Source: JAGQSZ01 sp049647585
GTDB taxonomy: Bacteria; Actinomycetota; Acidimicrobiia; Acidimicrobiales; Microtrichaceae
NCBI GenBank assembly: GCA_049647585.1
Contig: JBARXY010000048.1
Coordinates: 1-64,000, forward strand
Length of the DNA: 64,000 nt
Reading direction: 5' to 3'
Positions 60,449 to 64,000 of this stretch are shown here, piece after piece. The notes beneath the pieces are model-generated. The model was not told where the DNA came from and did no database searches. It was given only the letters and a program-made list of their open reading frames with translations. The position numbers were made by a program, and so were the translations under genes. Positions within the stretch are counted from its first letter, which is position 1, and each line of letters opens with the position of its first letter.

Positions 60449-60608
60449 GTAAACCCTCGTGTTGTCCTAAAGCCGGGGTTCCTGGACCAGCCCAACTGTC
60501 GGCTCGGTCAGGTTCGCCGGTATCCAGGGGAAGTGGCCTCGGAGTCAACCGAACGCGATATGGGTCGACCACCCCGGTGGGAACCAGGCGGGTCAGTTCA
60601 TCTGCACG

Positions 60609-61565
60609 TTAATGCTGGTGTGGATGAGTGTCTGATGCCGTGATGGGGTGCATGTCCCCGTGTTCGGGTGCGACGCATTCGTGGCACTCGGTCTCGAGCG
60701 TCGCGTGCCCGATTCCGAACTTCTCGATCAGTATCCGCCGACCTGCATTGGCAGCGAGTTGCGCTCCATGAAGGTCGACCTCGTCCCCCATCGTCAGGTG
60801 GGCTGTAAGCGCCGTTTGTTCAGTGTCGATGGACCAGATGTGGAGATGATGGACAGACACAACCCCGTCGACCGCAGCCAGTGCGACTTCGACCTCGGTG
60901 GGGTCAAGTCCGCTCGGGGTCGTCTCCAACAGAACCGTGACCGTGTCGCGCAGCAGTCGCACGACTCCGGCCAGAACCAGAAGTGAAATGAGGATCGACG
61001 CCACAGGATCGGCCCAGCCGATACCGAACACGCCGATTCCGATTGCCGCCACAACAACTCCGAGTGAACCCAGTGCGTCCGCAACCAAATGCCAGAAGGC
61101 CGCACGGATATTCAGGTTCTCACCTGCAGTCCGAGACAGTGCCCACGCGCTGACACCGTTGACGAACAAGCCGATCACCCCGATGACACCAAGCGGAAAG
61201 GCGTCGATGTCCGGAGCGTTACCAAGCCTGCCGACAGCTGCGACTATCACCCAGCCGGTGATTGCCACCAGCACAGCTCCGTTGAGAAGGGCGGCAAGCA
61301 CCTCGGCACGTGCCAGTCCGTAGCTGTGCCTCCGGGTCGCCGGTCTGGCGGCCATTATCTGACCGATCAACGCGATGGCTAGAGCAGCTACGTCACTCGC
61401 GTTGTGAAGGGAATCGGCCAGTAGGGACAGCGATCCGATGACCAGGCCGACGATGATCTGGACCAGAAGGAGCACAGAGTTCGCGCCGAGCGCTCCGATG
61501 AGCGCTGGACGGCTCGAACCCTGGCCAAAATGTGAGTGCCCGGCGTGCTCTCCTGTTGTCATCAC
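60609..61565 (-). CDS. Cation diffusion facilitator (CzcD/ZitB-like zinc exporter)
   Basis: 318 aa. Six transmembrane helices; metal-site motifs LLADSLHNASD (helix II) and FWHLVADALGS (helix V) supply the HD-HD zinc site. His-rich ends (HAGHSHF; THPHQH) fit zinc handling. A cytoplasmic ferredoxin-like domain follows (VVSVHHLHIWSIDTEQTALTAHL). Proton-coupled efflux of zinc, perhaps cadmium or cobalt. Monocistronic, between glnN and comEA. Confidence 0.92.
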   Translation of the reverse strand: MMTTGEHAGHSHFGQGSSRPALIGALGANSVLLLVQIIVGLVIGSLSLLADSLHNASDVAALAIALIGQIMAARPATRRHSYGLARAEVLAALLNGAVLVAITGWVIVAAVGRLGNAPDIDAFPLGVIGVIGLFVNGVSAWALSRTAGENLNIRAAFWHLVADALGSLGVVVAAIGIGVFGIGWADPVASILISLLVLAGVVRLLRDTVTVLLETTPSGLDPTEVEVALAAVDGVVSVHHLHIWSIDTEQTALTAHLTMGDEVDLHGAQLAANAGRRILIEKFGIGHATLETECHECVAPEHGDMHPITASDTHPHQH

Positions 61566-61680
61566 CCACCTCCAACAGATTCGGACCCATCAGCGACAAA
61601 TAATGAAGCAAGTCCAACGGTAATCGGATTGCGCCTGCTGCGGTCCGCCGGCAAACGACTGCCCTCCGCTGGTTGTGCGG

Positions 61681-63858
<2,178 letters not shown>

Positions 63859-63917
63859 CTCGGGGCTCCGGGTGATGTAGTTGTCGCCGATTCACACATT
63901 GCTGATCTGCAGCTCGC

Positions 63918-64000
63918 TCAGAAGAGATGCGCCGTCAGCTTGCGACGCCACTCGGCCTTCGCCGGATCCTCATCTGGGAGGACTTCGAGCAGGTCTACGA
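63918..64000 (-). CDS. 3' end of a gene entering from the right edge
   Basis: The last 27 codons read VDLLEVLPDEDPAKAEWRRK then LTAHLF and a TGA stop at 63918-63920. High third-position GC supports coding. Too short to identify. Confidence 0.5.
   Translation of the reverse strand, partial: VDLLEVLPDEDPAKAEWRRKLTAHLF

Overview
The window is high-GC chromosomal DNA from an actinobacterium, most likely of the class Acidimicrobiia. The gene content supports this: rpoD-dnaG-glyQS, recO-uppS-era-corC-ybeY-phoH, rsmE-dnaJ-hrcA-lepA-rpsT-holA, a BldD homologue, a FolP2-like protein and a type III glutamine synthetase. The lineage is my inference from gene set and style (frequent GTG/TTG starts, 4-base overlaps, apparently leaderless starts); no 16S gene is present.

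Layout. 1-7745: end of an FtsX-type permease, an S2P protease, a malonyl-CoA decarboxylase and a polar amino-acid ABC importer (binding protein, permease, ATPase). 7746-8724: an IS5-family element inserted exactly at the stop codon of the importer ATPase gene. 8989-10852: an arsenic cluster (ArsR-arsenate reductase fusion, aquaglyceroporin, arsenate reductase) behind a clear palindromic operator. 10945-15312: single genes (DUF1801, inositol-phosphatase family, RCC1-repeat lipoprotein, two hypotheticals) and three tRNAs (Val, Met, Asn), all on the minus strand. 15410-26875: housekeeping genes on the minus strand, from phoH down to rpoD.

26895-49439 is a variable region between phoH and rsmE, two genes that are usually close together in actinobacteria. 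It starts with the head of a Flp/Tad pilus operon (HTH gene, cpaB, tadZ, cpaF). cpaF is split by a 5.3-kb mobile unit with an 11-bp terminal inverted repeat and a 14-16-bp flanking direct repeat. The unit carries a complete ABC-three-component (ABC-3C) anti-phage-type system: a restriction-endonuclease-like effector with the ABC-3C C-terminal domain, the small middle component and the ABC ATPase. Divergent from these is an unrecognised zinc-ribbon protein. No recombinase or transposase is present in the unit. The distal part of cpaF is itself decayed and stops at a second junction, beyond which lies a type I restriction-modification operon (hsdM-hsdS-hsdR) continuing into a KAP-family membrane NTPase and a small four-cysteine protein. 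An IS3-type transposase remnant, a membrane-anchored beta-propeller protein and poorly coding DNA complete this region.

49440-57542 returns to the backbone: bldD, rsmE, dnaJ, hrcA (with a CIRCE operator over its start), lepA, rpsT, holA and a folP2-like gene. The run to the right edge holds comEC, comEA, a cation-diffusion-facilitator zinc exporter, glnN and the 3' end of one more gene.

The best candidates for an undescribed system are the mobile ABC-3C unit with its extra zinc-ribbon gene (30202-35538) and the type I RM-KAP-zinc protein operon (36292-46145).
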